A stretch of DNA of 64,000 nt from Ectothiorhodospira shaposhnikovii (GTDB lineage: Bacteria > Pseudomonadota > Gammaproteobacteria > Ectothiorhodospirales > Ectothiorhodospiraceae): the NCBI RefSeq assembly GCF_016584105.1, contig NZ_NRSM01000011.1, positions 37,501 through 101,500 on the forward strand, written 5' to 3'. A program made the translations under genes and the position numbers. This document shows positions 8,337 through 17,067 of this stretch, in pieces; the first letter of the stretch is position 1, and each line of letters begins with the position of its first letter. The notes below the pieces were generated by a model. It was given only the letters and a program-made list of their open reading frames with translations. It did not search any database and was not told where the DNA came from.

Positions 8337-9823
8337 TGCAGTGCCTCCTTCACCTGCTTCTGGTAATTTGCCACGAAATCAGGACCTAACAATCCCAGCA
8401 AATCAGAAGACAGGACATCCATTAGCTCGGAACGCTTGTTGATAACGTCATGCTTTTCACGATTTATGTTCTCAGTCTTATCGAAAATAACTCGGCATCT
8501 ACTAAGAATGCTTTCGCACTGTTTTTCGGGGACATGCGGGACCATGATGTCTCCAACCCTGTCTTGACTTATTGAGGGCATCTGGCCCCCAGAACAGTTG
8601 TAAAACACCTGGAGGCGTCCATATTCGGTCAGAAAAAACACCCTTATTAGCTCTCTCCCTGCATTTGAAATGGAGCTAAGTCCGATTAACATTATCTCGG
8701 AGCATGGGATAAAATCAGCGTGCTCTTCGGTTGGGATTGCAACTTCTCCGACAGTGCCTTTCCTTGTGAACAGAAGCAATTCATTACTCAGCTTGCGCGA
8801 ATAGCTTGTTGAAGAAACAAAAACAGGCTTATCATCTGTAATCTTTCCATTTTTGACATCGGCGACAAGCAAATATCGACGTGCGCCGTCATCTTCGCTA
8901 TCGCAATATTCTCTACTGGCCGCACCGTTGTTGATGTAGTCCGCGATTGTATTGAGTGAGCGAAAGTTGGTATTAGTTTTAAGTTCGGCCACCATATTCA
9001 AAAGAGATTCCTGATTTCCCTTTACGTCCAGCCGCTCAACTGATCTGTCCTGTCGAGAGAGAAAAACACGCTTTTCAACAGGCTTTTGAATCGGAGAGAG
9101 TTCAAGGGCATCAGAAAATACTTGTGATAAATCTGAACTAGATTCGCGGATTTTGTTTTCCAGGACCTCTATTTGATCTCCAAACAAACCAAGAGACTTA
9201 ATGCATTGAGCGTGTGCAATCAATATGTTCCTTTGCTCTTGCATTGATAGCTTTGGAAATGGAATTGAGCTCAAAACGTCACTCGATATGTAGCTAATTC
9301 CTAGATTGGCTCTTTCGCGAAAAACGAGCGATTGTATTGGTTCGCTCAATAGCCACAAGACTACGAACTTCGGGTCAAAGTCCTCTTTGCACTGGAATCT
9401 GAAAATACTTCCGTTGACGATTGCATCTGGAGGGTTGTCTGAAGCAACGCACATGTCGAAGAATGCTCGAGCACCCTTAATGCTAATGAGCACGTCATTA
9501 CTCTTTATTCGAGCACGCTCGGAGTTAATCCATTCAGATGGGACCCTTACGGCACTTTCGTAATCAATACCGCTGTTGGATACATTTGATGATCTGACAA
9601 GAGATATGCCGCCTTCCTCCAAATAGCTTGAAGATGGCGGAAGAACGCCGTAGCTGGCGTCATCAGTCATTACATCACCCAAGGTCGTGAGTTCGATATC
9701 ACAATTCTCTATGTACCGTTCCGCGTGAATGAACTCTGGAAGGTAATAGTTGATATCAAACCTGTCGTGTTGCTCTTCGGGCGACAGGATTTCGATCAGG
9801 GGTTTTTCGCTAACGATGGGCAT
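8333..9823 (-). CDS. HsdS-like DNA specificity subunit
   Basis: The 496-residue protein resembles type I restriction specificity subunits, with two target-recognition halves. The first half (about 30-240) contains an ISYISSDVLSSIPFPKLSMQEQ segment, of which IPFPKLSMQEQ matches the usual end of a TRD. The second half (about 270-480) ends with GDIMVPHVPEKQCESI. The region between holds a helical segment typical of the HsdS spacer. It would direct the HsdM-like methylase to an asymmetric bipartite DNA site. The gene is the most AT-rich of the operon, as is common for specificity genes exchanged by recombination. It follows brxC by three bases and overlaps pglZ by four. In a standard BREX operon this function is built into PglX. 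Confidence 0.78.
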   Translation of the reverse strand: MPIVSEKPLIEILSPEEQHDRFDINYYLPEFIHAERYIENCDIELTTLGDVMTDDASYGVLPPSSSYLEEGGISLVRSSNVSNSGIDYESAVRVPSEWINSERARIKSNDVLISIKGARAFFDMCVASDNPPDAIVNGSIFRFQCKEDFDPKFVVLWLLSEPIQSLVFRERANLGISYISSDVLSSIPFPKLSMQEQRNILIAHAQCIKSLGLFGDQIEVLENKIRESSSDLSQVFSDALELSPIQKPVEKRVFLSRQDRSVERLDVKGNQESLLNMVAELKTNTNFRSLNTIADYINNGAASREYCDSEDDGARRYLLVADVKNGKITDDKPVFVSSTSYSRKLSNELLLFTRKGTVGEVAIPTEEHADFIPCSEIMLIGLSSISNAGRELIRVFFLTEYGRLQVFYNCSGGQMPSISQDRVGDIMVPHVPEKQCESILSRCRVIFDKTENINREKHDVINKRSELMDVLSSDLLGLLGPDFVANYQKQVKEALQ

Positions 9824-9826
9824 TGC

Positions 9827-12800
9827 TTACTCCACCTTCCAAGGCTGTTCTTCTTCCGAATCGTTCTTTTTCAGCAGCTCACCCAGTGCGCCCTGCACAT
9901 ACTGCTCGAACTCACGCCGCCCGCCCTTGAAGAAACCAAGCAGGCGCGGCTTTAGCTGGTCCAACAGATCATCGACATTCACCTTCACCGCTTCCGCCTC
10001 GGCCAGGGCGGCCGCCAGGTGCTGTCGCATGGAGGCGTCTTGCAACGAATCGAGAGCGCTTTGCTCTGCGGGATCGCTGAGCAACCCTAGCAAAAGATTT
10101 GCTGCGGGCGTGTCACTGACGTAATCTCGGAGCTCGGCTTCGCAGCCCCGCACATGGTCCAGGTATTCCTTGATGCCGCGCTCGACCAATTCCAGGAAAT
10201 GGTCCGGTTTGAGTTCCAGACGCTTGCCGGGTTTGTAGCCACAGGCGGAACACACCCAGCGGTCGGAAAGGTCGTTCTTCACGTCATCCAGGCTCTGCTC
10301 GCATACCTGCTGCACGCCAACCTGGGTCAACAGATCGGTCAGTTGGGCTTCGATAAAGGCTGGGCTGAAATGGGCGCTGAGCCCTTCCACCCGTGAGAGG
10401 TCCTTAAGCACCTGATAGCTTGGGCTGGCGAGCACGGCATCACGGAGAGCTTTCAGATCATTGTGCAGGCCCGCGTGTTCACTCAGGTACTGGTTGAGGT
10501 AGAGCTCGTGCAGATCCTTCCATTCGGCGGTGATACGGCTCATTTCCCCGGACGCGCCAGCGGATTTGACGTAGGTCTCGATGCTGTCGAGTAGCTCCTG
10601 GCATGGCTTTTCAATGGTGGGCGGGACGCCCAGTGCTTTGAGCTCACGAAGTTTGCCGGTGAGACTGGCCAGTTCGGAAATGCGATCCAGAAAATCGCGG
10701 GCTTCCCGCACGCGGTGAGCAAATTCCTCGACACAAGTGTAACGATTGGCCGCCTCGATATCGTCGTCCTCGGTAAGCCCCAGCATGTCGCGCAGGGCAC
10801 CACGCACCGAGGCATAACAGGCAACCCGGCTTTCTCTACCATCCTCGGGCAGCGCAAAGATGTCGGCCCATTCGGAAATGGCGTCGGGAACCGAGGCTCC
10901 GGGCCAGGTTTGCAACGCCTGTTCGGCCTGGCGGAACTCGTGCCGGGCACGGGTTTCCGTCTCTTTCAAGAGGTCAAGAAGGCGCTCGGCGGCTGCCGGG
11001 CTGTAACCGGTGCCTTCTTTCCAAAGGCCAAGGGCGTGAAGCGACTCGGTCAGGTCGTGCCACAGGGTTTCATCCGGACGCGTCCCGGGACGGAGTTCAT
11101 CCAGCTCCTGGAGCCAGTCAACCGGGCTGCCAATGGTGCGATCATCCTGAGAGACCGTCTTGCCGTGAATGGTGAAGCCGCTGATCTCCCCAGTGCTGAT
11201 GAGCAGCGTGATCAGGATATCCACCCAGGTGTCGGTCAATCCCAGGTCCGTGGTTTTCAACCGTTTGCGGGTTTCCGCGATGCTGGTGGCAGGCGGGTTG
11301 GCCTTGCGGATATTGTCCCGAATCCGCTCCTTCGCCTTTTTGAAGGCTTCCACGCTGCTGGCGGCCAGTGTGACCGAGACTTCTCCGGGCACACCGGTGT
11401 TGAGCAAACCAAGCGGCGCAAGGTGCTTTTCAAGATCAGCCTTGGCAGTCCCATCCCCATCGGTCACGCGCCCTTTCCAGATGGCTTCGAGGATGCGTTT
11501 GCGCATCTGATTGCTCAAGTCCGCGCTAAAGGAATAGGCCTCCCGGAAATCCGGATGAAAGTGGAAGACCTTGGCTAAAGCCTTGGTGGCGACCTTTTCC
11601 AGGAGCCGTTCCAGAGAGCGTTCACTCTGCGGAATGCTGTGGTAGAGGGAAAGCAGTTCTGCGGGCTCGCAGAGGATTTCCCAGGCTTGGTCCTTGGTAT
11701 TCCACTGGCGGATTTCGCCGTTCACAAAGGATTCGAGCAAAATCTCCGTGGCCTTGCGGGCAGGCTGGGCCGATTTGGTTCCAGCGGGAAGGTCAATCCA
11801 TTCGCCCAGCAGCTCCAGCTTGCGCCGGACGGATTGCGAAGCACCGCCCGCGTTAACCTGGGACTGGTAGTCGCCAAAGAGTTTGACCAAAGCCATGCTA
11901 CGTTTGAGCTCATCGATATCCTGGGCTGGCAATGTGGCCGGTAGCCATACGAGGGTCCGTCCGTTGCCATGACGGACTGCGTCCATCTCGACATCGAGCG
12001 GCGAGGCTGACGGGTAGAGTACGGCCAGGTGCAACGCCTTGGTGGCGGGCACGTCCTTAACAAAGCCGATGACTGCGTGGTCGTTGGTGAGCGCCGTCAC
12101 CGGTTCAAGCCGATAGTCCAGGGAGCGGCGGGTTCGCTGCCAATCCACATCCACCTGGGTCGAGAAACCATGTTGTGGTGGCACAGTGCCGCCCAGCGGA
12201 CTGCCCGGGAAGCGGAGGAACAGTTCAAGATGGGAGCGGTAGGCGCTCTCAAGCTGAATATCCGGTGCGAAACCATTCTTGACCCGCTCGACTTCAACCA
12301 ACAGCTCTTCGCGTTCGCCCCCGTCACCTTCAACCGAGAGGAAAAAGCTCAGATTATCCCCGCTGCCTTTCTGACGAAGGGGCGGAAATGTTTGGGCAAT
12401 CTTTTCCAGGATTCGGGCCGTTTCCTGGTCGCTTCCAGCGGGGTCACTTTCCTTGCCGGGCCATCGCAGCAAGAGCGCGTCATTCAGCTTCGAAACGGTG
12501 AGTTCTTCCTTAACCATGGAGAGGACGATCAATGCTTTGATCAGGCGTTCGCTCGCTACCTTGGCGGCCGCCTGATCGGCGTCCGACCAGCGCTTATAAG
12601 GCACGCGGGACAGGACCTCGTCCCTGGCCGTGCTGCAGAAGCGCTCAAACATCCCGTAATACTTGGCCATCTCAGGATCGTCCTGGATGATCTTGTTACG
12701 CAGGTCCTCGTAGTCGAACACGTCGTCGAGCACCGCGATACGTTTCCAGTCGCTGGTATCCTGCAGGCGTCTTTCAATGAATTCCTGGACAAATCCCAGT

Positions 12801-14002
12801 GCGCCACGGGATCTGCCGCCCCGGTTGGTGATCGCGGTGAGGCAGTACAGCCCGAAGGGATGCATCGGATAAACGTCGGCAAAGTGTTTTGCCTCGTCGG
12901 TGATGGGTTCGCGTTCGCGGAAGTACCGTTTCAGGAAGTCAGTAAAGGCTCCCCGGAAATGCGGCTGAATTTCAGCCTTAAAGGCATCAGCGAGCTTATG
13001 AACGCATTTGGAATTTTCACGAAACAGCCGGTGATTGTAGATGCGATGAAATTGCGTGACCGGGATGTTGATGGACTGGAAGCGGCCGGATTGCCCGGAG
13101 AGTTTGCCCATCAACTCCGTATCGTAATTGCGCCCGGCTTGGCGAGCGATGGCCTGAATTTCTTCCTGAACCGCGCCGAAAATCCAGAACGGTTGATCCC
13201 CGGCCAGTCCAGCTTCGGCCAGTTGTCCAAGGAAAGCAGTGCCCCGGTTGAAGTGTTCGTCGCTTTGGATCAGGTGAAGATACAATTCGTCAATAAAGAC
13301 CAGGACGCCTTCGTAGCCGCGTTCTTTGGCGATCTCGACCAGCTTCTTGACCTTTTCCGTGACTGTGGTGCGGTCCTGAACGAGTTGAATGTTCAGGGCG
13401 GCAACAGCCTGCTCAATGATGGTCTTCTGATATTCCTTGTCATAGGAGCGAAGCTGATCGACGGAGAGACTCCGGTTGTCACGAATCCAGTTCTCGACAT
13501 CGCTGCGGGTGCCGCTGGCGGTGTGATTGAAAAAGGTATCCAGATAGGCATCGGTGTTGGACAAAGTCGCCGTTACTGGCGGCGAGAGGTGGCGCAGGTG
13601 GTCAGTAACCGAGTTCCAGAAAGCCTGCTCGAGGGTCTCGTCAGGCACTTCAATGGCGGTAAAGTTGATCGTGAGGAATTTTCGTGGTGCGAGCGCATCC
13701 ATGCCCCATTCGGGCTTGGTATCGAGGAACTGTTTGCGCAGCGTCGGTTCGGTCAGAATGGCGGATAGCCATGCCATGAAGATGGTTTTGCCGGAACCGT
13801 ATAGACCGGTGATGAAGAAGCCGCGACCTTGCTTACGGTGAATTCGGTCCAGGATAATTCGGGCCGACTCCTCAACCTCGGGCAGCATGACGAAGCTTTC
13901 GAAAATCCGCGTCCGGCTGGCCGAATCGTGAGTCGACTCGTTGAAGTTTTCCACCCAGCTACTGACGGGCGTGAAATCAAACATATCCTTCATGAGTGGC
14001 AT
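9827..14002 (-). CDS. brxC: BrxC/PglY-like large P-loop ATPase
   Basis: This 1391-residue protein is of the size and type of the BREX ATPase BrxC/PglY. Walker A GLYGSGKT is at residues 66-73, a Walker B-like VLVFIDELYL follows around residue 245, and a long helical C-terminal half ends with a CSACGY zinc-ribbon-like motif near residue 1260. I chose the ATG at 14002. It lies one base after the brxF stop, and a GGAGG six bases upstream makes it the best-supported start; an upstream in-frame ATG at 14023 would overlap brxF. BrxC is essential for BREX activity, probably as an oligomeric ATP-dependent DNA-associated machine. The assignment rests on size, the P-loop, and its place between brxF and the PglZ/methylase genes. 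Confidence 0.82.
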   Translation of the reverse strand: MPLMKDMFDFTPVSSWVENFNESTHDSASRTRIFESFVMLPEVEESARIILDRIHRKQGRGFFITGLYGSGKTIFMAWLSAILTEPTLRKQFLDTKPEWGMDALAPRKFLTINFTAIEVPDETLEQAFWNSVTDHLRHLSPPVTATLSNTDAYLDTFFNHTASGTRSDVENWIRDNRSLSVDQLRSYDKEYQKTIIEQAVAALNIQLVQDRTTVTEKVKKLVEIAKERGYEGVLVFIDELYLHLIQSDEHFNRGTAFLGQLAEAGLAGDQPFWIFGAVQEEIQAIARQAGRNYDTELMGKLSGQSGRFQSINIPVTQFHRIYNHRLFRENSKCVHKLADAFKAEIQPHFRGAFTDFLKRYFREREPITDEAKHFADVYPMHPFGLYCLTAITNRGGRSRGALGFVQEFIERRLQDTSDWKRIAVLDDVFDYEDLRNKIIQDDPEMAKYYGMFERFCSTARDEVLSRVPYKRWSDADQAAAKVASERLIKALIVLSMVKEELTVSKLNDALLLRWPGKESDPAGSDQETARILEKIAQTFPPLRQKGSGDNLSFFLSVEGDGGEREELLVEVERVKNGFAPDIQLESAYRSHLELFLRFPGSPLGGTVPPQHGFSTQVDVDWQRTRRSLDYRLEPVTALTNDHAVIGFVKDVPATKALHLAVLYPSASPLDVEMDAVRHGNGRTLVWLPATLPAQDIDELKRSMALVKLFGDYQSQVNAGGASQSVRRKLELLGEWIDLPAGTKSAQPARKATEILLESFVNGEIRQWNTKDQAWEILCEPAELLSLYHSIPQSERSLERLLEKVATKALAKVFHFHPDFREAYSFSADLSNQMRKRILEAIWKGRVTDGDGTAKADLEKHLAPLGLLNTGVPGEVSVTLAASSVEAFKKAKERIRDNIRKANPPATSIAETRKRLKTTDLGLTDTWVDILITLLISTGEISGFTIHGKTVSQDDRTIGSPVDWLQELDELRPGTRPDETLWHDLTESLHALGLWKEGTGYSPAAAERLLDLLKETETRARHEFRQAEQALQTWPGASVPDAISEWADIFALPEDGRESRVACYASVRGALRDMLGLTEDDDIEAANRYTCVEEFAHRVREARDFLDRISELASLTGKLRELKALGVPPTIEKPCQELLDSIETYVKSAGASGEMSRITAEWKDLHELYLNQYLSEHAGLHNDLKALRDAVLASPSYQVLKDLSRVEGLSAHFSPAFIEAQLTDLLTQVGVQQVCEQSLDDVKNDLSDRWVCSACGYKPGKRLELKPDHFLELVERGIKEYLDHVRGCEAELRDYVSDTPAANLLLGLLSDPAEQSALDSLQDASMRQHLAAALAEAEAVKVNVDDLLDQLKPRLLGFFKGGRREFEQYVQGALGELLKKNDSEEEQPWKVE

Positions 14003-14003
14003 A

Positions 14004-14549
14004 TCAGGCCTCCATCTCCACAATTGGTTGATCTCCGCGAGTCAGGGTGTACTGCCCGCAGCGGCAAAGCTGACCAGCCATTCGTCCTGTCAGCACCAGT
14101 AAAATTCTTCTTTTTCCCACGGCATCGTTGTACCAGGTGGTCATGGGGTCCATGCCGAGCGCGAAAACCAGTTCCAGGTGATCGAGGATGGTCAGTCCCT
14201 CTGGCAATAGCTGTTCGGCTACAAGGTCGTGTACCGCCTTCCGAAGTCTGTTCCCGTAGCGTTTAAGGTCCGCCGTGATGGTTGTAGCATTGAATTCAAA
14301 CACTTCGGCAAACATGGGATCTTTAGCCAGCAGGTCGAGAACGATGTCATTCACGCTCACATATCGGACCTGCCCGAAATCGCCCAGCGATGCTATGTGT
14401 TCCGCAAGCCATGTTTTTCCAGAACCTTGACCGCCTATCAGGCAGCAAAGAGTCCGGCCGCCAACGTGGCTTTCGCCGACCAATCCTATAAGCTCATTGA
14501 GCGCCTTGGCCTGAGCTGGAGTCGTTTTGTTATCTCCAGGCATCGACAT
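14004..14549 (-). CDS. brxF: BrxF-like small P-loop ATPase
   Basis: This 181-residue protein has a clear Walker A motif, GGQGSGKT, at residues 39-46 and an acidic hydrophobic strand (EGLTILDHLELVF) around residues 121-133 that could act as Walker B. In type 3 BREX operons a small P-loop protein, BrxF, directly precedes the large ATPase BrxC, exactly as here. The gene overlaps the brxA-like gene by 20 bases and ends one base before the brxC start, indicating coupled translation. Function is poorly known; an ATPase partner of BrxC is the usual guess. The ATPase fold is visible in the sequence. The BrxF name is inferred from size and gene order. Confidence 0.68.
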   Translation of the reverse strand: MSMPGDNKTTPAQAKALNELIGLVGESHVGGRTLCCLIGGQGSGKTWLAEHIASLGDFGQVRYVSVNDIVLDLLAKDPMFAEVFEFNATTITADLKRYGNRLRKAVHDLVAEQLLPEGLTILDHLELVFALGMDPMTTWYNDAVGKRRILLVLTGRMAGQLCRCGQYTLTRGDQPIVEMEA

Positions 14550-15288
14550 ACTCCTCCAGCGATTGATGAATCAGTTGAACTTGATCCGTGCTTCCGTGCC
14601 GGTGATAGTCACAATGTCCCTTGGTTGCGAGTTTGTTGACCCCGGCAATCAGCAAGGCGCGGTTGCACATGAAGATGGGGGCGATGGTTCCTTCGTTGAT
14701 GACCGTGGCTGTTGATGGTGCCCGCCAACCGTTTTTTGATGCGTCGTGATAGAGCGCGTAGCCCAAAACGGCCTCGGTTGGGCAGTAGGTGGTCACCGAG
14801 TAATTGGATTTCGAAAGCTTCAGGCGTCCTGCCTTAACGAGGATCGACCGCACTCGATCTCGAGTTGACTGAGGCATGCGCTCGTATTTACGTTCCAGGA
14901 GCTGGTCGAGGTGATAGCGAGAGAAAACGGCCTCGCCGGTATTCAGAAAGCTGTCTGTAACCAAAAGTGAAAGGGTTTCAAAAAGAATCGGGGTAGTTAT
15001 GCATAGCTGGAAAAACACCAGATCCTGAACCGCTTCATCATTGCTGCGAATCTTTCGAAACATCTTCAGGAACGAAGTGTTTTTGATCGAGTTGTTCTCG
15101 ATTTCCAGGAAGCGATATTTCATGTGTTGCCACAGTTTTTCCTTGTTGGACTCGGACTTCTGAGGCCAACGTTGGATACAGGAGCCACGCACAGCTTGCG
15201 CGTCATTGCTCTCCAATGCGGCGTCGAGCAGCATGAGAGTCTCTTCCAGAAGGAATCCGTATCCGATAGTTGAAAACTGCTTATCCAT
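14530..15288 (-). CDS. BrxA-like (DUF1819-like) BREX protein
   Basis: This 252-residue, largely helical protein has no catalytic motif I recognise. Its pattern resembles BrxA (DUF1819): a helical N-terminal half, a mid-protein stretch with a conserved hydrophobic segment, and then the helix RDRVRSILVKAGRLK around residues 145-160 followed by a short beta tail. BrxA is a small DNA-binding BREX component found in several types, including type 3. The gene is second in the operon, 19 bases after the HTH gene, and overlaps brxF. If not BrxA, it is an uncharacterised accessory protein of this BREX variant. The resemblance is from memory of the family pattern and should be taken as moderate. Confidence 0.5.
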   Translation of the reverse strand: MDKQFSTIGYGFLLEETLMLLDAALESNDAQAVRGSCIQRWPQKSESNKEKLWQHMKYRFLEIENNSIKNTSFLKMFRKIRSNDEAVQDLVFFQLCITTPILFETLSLLVTDSFLNTGEAVFSRYHLDQLLERKYERMPQSTRDRVRSILVKAGRLKLSKSNYSVTTYCPTEAVLGYALYHDASKNGWRAPSTATVINEGTIAPIFMCNRALLIAGVNKLATKGHCDYHRHGSTDQVQLIHQSLEEYVDAWR

Positions 15289-15307
15289 TGAAATTGCCGC
15301 CTGTCAT

Positions 15308-15517
15308 CTAGTCCTCATTGTTTTTGTTTTTGTCTGCTGCAGCACCGCCAGCCTCGACCCAAGCATCGACCTGTTCTTTTTTAAACTTCCAGAGTCGGCC
15401 TACTCGATGAGCGGGCATGCCGTGCTTGTCTATCCAGCGGTACACGGTGTCACTGCTGACACCGAGATACTTGCCTATCTCGTCTACTGATAACCAACGG
15501 TTTTCCATCTCGGCCAT
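15308..15517 (-). CDS. Excisionase/MerR-like helix-turn-helix protein
   Basis: This 69-residue protein is the typical helix-turn-helix_17 (excisionase-type) domain. It reads RWLSVDEIGKYLGVSSDTVY, then HRVGRLWKFKKEQVDAWV, followed by a short charged tail. Such proteins bind DNA with a winged helix and act as excisionases or small regulators. As the first gene after the operon promoter it could autoregulate the defence operon. An AGGAG eight bases before the ATG at 15517 supports the start; a second ATG four codons in is also possible. It is not obviously paired with an adjacent recombinase, the nearest being the tyrosine recombinase 46 kb away, so a regulatory role is more likely. Confidence 0.8.
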   Translation of the reverse strand: MAEMENRWLSVDEIGKYLGVSSDTVYRWIDKHGMPAHRVGRLWKFKKEQVDAWVEAGGAAADKNKNNED

Positions 15518-15610
15518 TTCTCTAGCTCCTCATGGGCGATTGGGTTAATAGCCACGCCAGAGGCGATAAAAGGGATGCGGGCACAGCTTCCCCAACTTAA
15601 AACATCCTCT

Positions 15611-15639
15611 AATATATTTAGGCAGGGGCCGATTGTCAA
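15611..15639 (-). promoter_or_regulatory. Strong sigma-70-type promoter of the defence operon
   Basis: On the minus strand a perfect -35 box TTGACA (15639-15634) and a -10 box TATATT (15616-15611) are separated by 17 bases. Transcription would start near 15604, leaving a leader of about 87 bases before the HTH gene at 15517. No other promoter-like sequence of this quality was seen within the eleven-gene operon. Confidence 0.8.
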
Positions 15640-15643
15640 ATGG

Positions 15644-15667
15644 TTTTACCGGCATAAGGCCGCAAAA
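15644..15667 (-). terminator. Possible hairpin after the amidoligase operon
   Basis: Just after the last amidoligase-cassette gene (stop at 15674) a stem can form on the minus strand between TTTTGCGGC and GCCGGTAAAA. It has a five-base loop and one bulged base. No U-run follows, so it is a weak terminator candidate that would separate the amidoligase operon from the defence promoter immediately downstream. Confidence 0.3.
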
Positions 15668-15673
15668 GGCGAC

Positions 15674-16273
15674 TCAAGGATAGATCCATTGACCCTCTGT
15701 CACTCTTTCCCCGTAAGCAGGGCATGGCATCCAATAGGTCCAGGCTGGAATCGAGGTGCGCCCGCACAGCACCGCCACCATCACCCGCTGGTACATGCTG
15801 TGCCCGCCGGGCCGAAAGCCTTCCAGCCGATCGATGGGCGGTAGATCGCGCTGAGGATCGGTGAAGGTCACCAGTTCCCCATAGATCAGATCCCAGTCGC
15901 CGGTCGGGCGGCCGAAGCGCGGTGTGCCGCTCTCCTGCTGTCTGCGGGCGTCGGCCAGCGGATCGTCGGTGCCCCGGGCAAGGACCAGACCTTCCGACAC
16001 TTCCAGGGCCGGGAACCCGGCATGGAGATGGAAGAGCCTGCCCCAGACCACGGCCGGTTCGATGCTGCGGGCCTGGGCGCAGAAGCGTTGATGGTTCCAG
16101 TAGCCCCGTTTCAGTGTGCCGTAGACGAAGAGACGGAGGATGGTCTCGGGAGTGTCTTCCGGGTTTGTGCTGACTCGGGCCGTCCCTGGCCCTCGCCCTG
16201 CGGGCGCACTTTCAGTGCGTCCAAATCCGCTGTCCTGCGGATTTGTCAGCTTCGCGGTGTCTCCAATGTTCAT
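15674..16273 (-). CDS. Gamma-glutamylcyclotransferase-like (AIG2/BtrG fold) protein
   Basis: This 199-residue protein opens with about 45 low-complexity residues and then the hallmark of the GGCT fold, LRLFVYGTLKRGYWNH, with later segments LFHLHAGFPALEV, GELVTF and a DRLEGFRPG acidic site. The YGTL motif binds the gamma-glutamyl group, and the glutamate of RLEGF is the expected catalytic acid. It is the last gene of the amidoligase cassette. Its ATG at 16273 overlaps the glutamine-amidotransferase stop (ATGA) with an AAGGAG upstream. An open frame continues much further upstream, but only as a shadow of the amidotransferase gene. GGCT-fold enzymes release or remodel gamma-glutamyl amides, so it may trim or reverse the amidoligase product. 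Confidence 0.8.
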   Translation of the reverse strand: MNIGDTAKLTNPQDSGFGRTESAPAGRGPGTARVSTNPEDTPETILRLFVYGTLKRGYWNHQRFCAQARSIEPAVVWGRLFHLHAGFPALEVSEGLVLARGTDDPLADARRQQESGTPRFGRPTGDWDLIYGELVTFTDPQRDLPPIDRLEGFRPGGHSMYQRVMVAVLCGRTSIPAWTYWMPCPAYGERVTEGQWIYP

Positions 16274-17067
16274 GCATTCACTCCTTCGGGCAATGTCCCT
16301 TTGCGCTCCTGGGGTATGAAGCGGAATTCGCTGTTTTCGACGGCCCGCACATCCTCGTGGCGGATGGTGAGCATGGTCATGGGTGGCACCTCCAGCTCGC
16401 GCCAGCCCTTCTCGTTGTCCACGGCAAAGTCGATGAAGGCGTCGTCCGAGGAGTAGAGCACCACCCGGTGCTGGCGGTGGATGCGCAGGCAGAGCGGCTT
16501 GTTGCCCTTGAGCACGGTGATGGTGCCCGGGTCGAGCCGAGAGGCCAGCACGGCGCTCATCTGGCCACGACAGAGGGCGAGCGCCTTCTTCAAGCCCTCC
16601 TGGTCGATGGGGCCTTCGGGCGCGAAGCGGTCGGCCAGGCGGAAAATCAGCTCGCTGTCCACTTCGGCGTAGCGCGGCAGCCCGAGTCGGCGGAACAGAT
16701 AATCGGCGTTGTAGATGGTGCCGTTGTGGGTGCCGATGACGATCCCGGCCCGGATGGGATGGTTGTTGCGGTTGTTGAACTCGTTGCCCCGGGTGCGCCA
16801 ACGGGTGTGGCCCATGAGGATGGTGGTCTCGTTGTCGACCTGCCCGAGCAGCTCCTGAAACGGCTTCTCGTAGACCAGCTCGTGCGCCCGCATCGGCCGC
16901 TTGAAGATGCGGTGGCTGCCGTCGGTCTTGAGCCAGGCCAGACCGGAGGCGTGCGGGCCGCGCTCCTCGCTGTGCAGCAGCATGCGTATGAAGACCTCGC
17001 GCAGGTAATCCCGCTCGTCGGGCCGTCTGCGCTTGCGGCCGAAGATGATGCCTACTTGTCCGCACAT
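16270..17067 (-). CDS. Class II glutamine amidotransferase
   Basis: The protein is 265 residues if started at MCGQVGIIFG (17067). This start exposes Cys2 as the N-terminal nucleophile, as the Ntn-hydrolase fold requires; the frame stays open upstream but would bury the cysteine. Other class II glutaminase motifs are visible: HSEERGPHASG, GHTRWRTRG, and THNGTIYN with the asparagine and glycine that form the oxyanion hole. The enzyme would hydrolyse glutamine to supply ammonia. It overlaps the preceding gene by 16 bases and the GGCT gene by four. No synthetase domain is attached, so the ammonia or glutamyl acceptor is probably handled by the amidoligase encoded two genes upstream. Confidence 0.85.
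   Translation of the reverse strand: MCGQVGIIFGRKRRRPDERDYLREVFIRMLLHSEERGPHASGLAWLKTDGSHRIFKRPMRAHELVYEKPFQELLGQVDNETTILMGHTRWRTRGNEFNNRNNHPIRAGIVIGTHNGTIYNADYLFRRLGLPRYAEVDSELIFRLADRFAPEGPIDQEGLKKALALCRGQMSAVLASRLDPGTITVLKGNKPLCLRIHRQHRVVLYSSDDAFIDFAVDNEKGWRELEVPPMTMLTIRHEDVRAVENSEFRFIPQERKGTLPEGVNA

Noticed and set aside
8333-9823. Phase-variable repeat tract in the specificity gene
   Set aside because: No simple tandem repeat or homopolymer long enough to cause switching was seen in or near the HsdS-like gene.
12029-13768. A 579-residue plus-strand frame inside brxC
   Set aside because: Antisense to the large BREX ATPase; composition and lack of a start signal mark it as a shadow.
15674-17065. 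A 463-residue version of the GGCT-like protein
   Set aside because: The N-terminal 264 residues are an Arg/His/Pro-rich shadow of the glutaminase gene; the ATG at 16273 with AAGGAG and the ATGA overlap is the real start.
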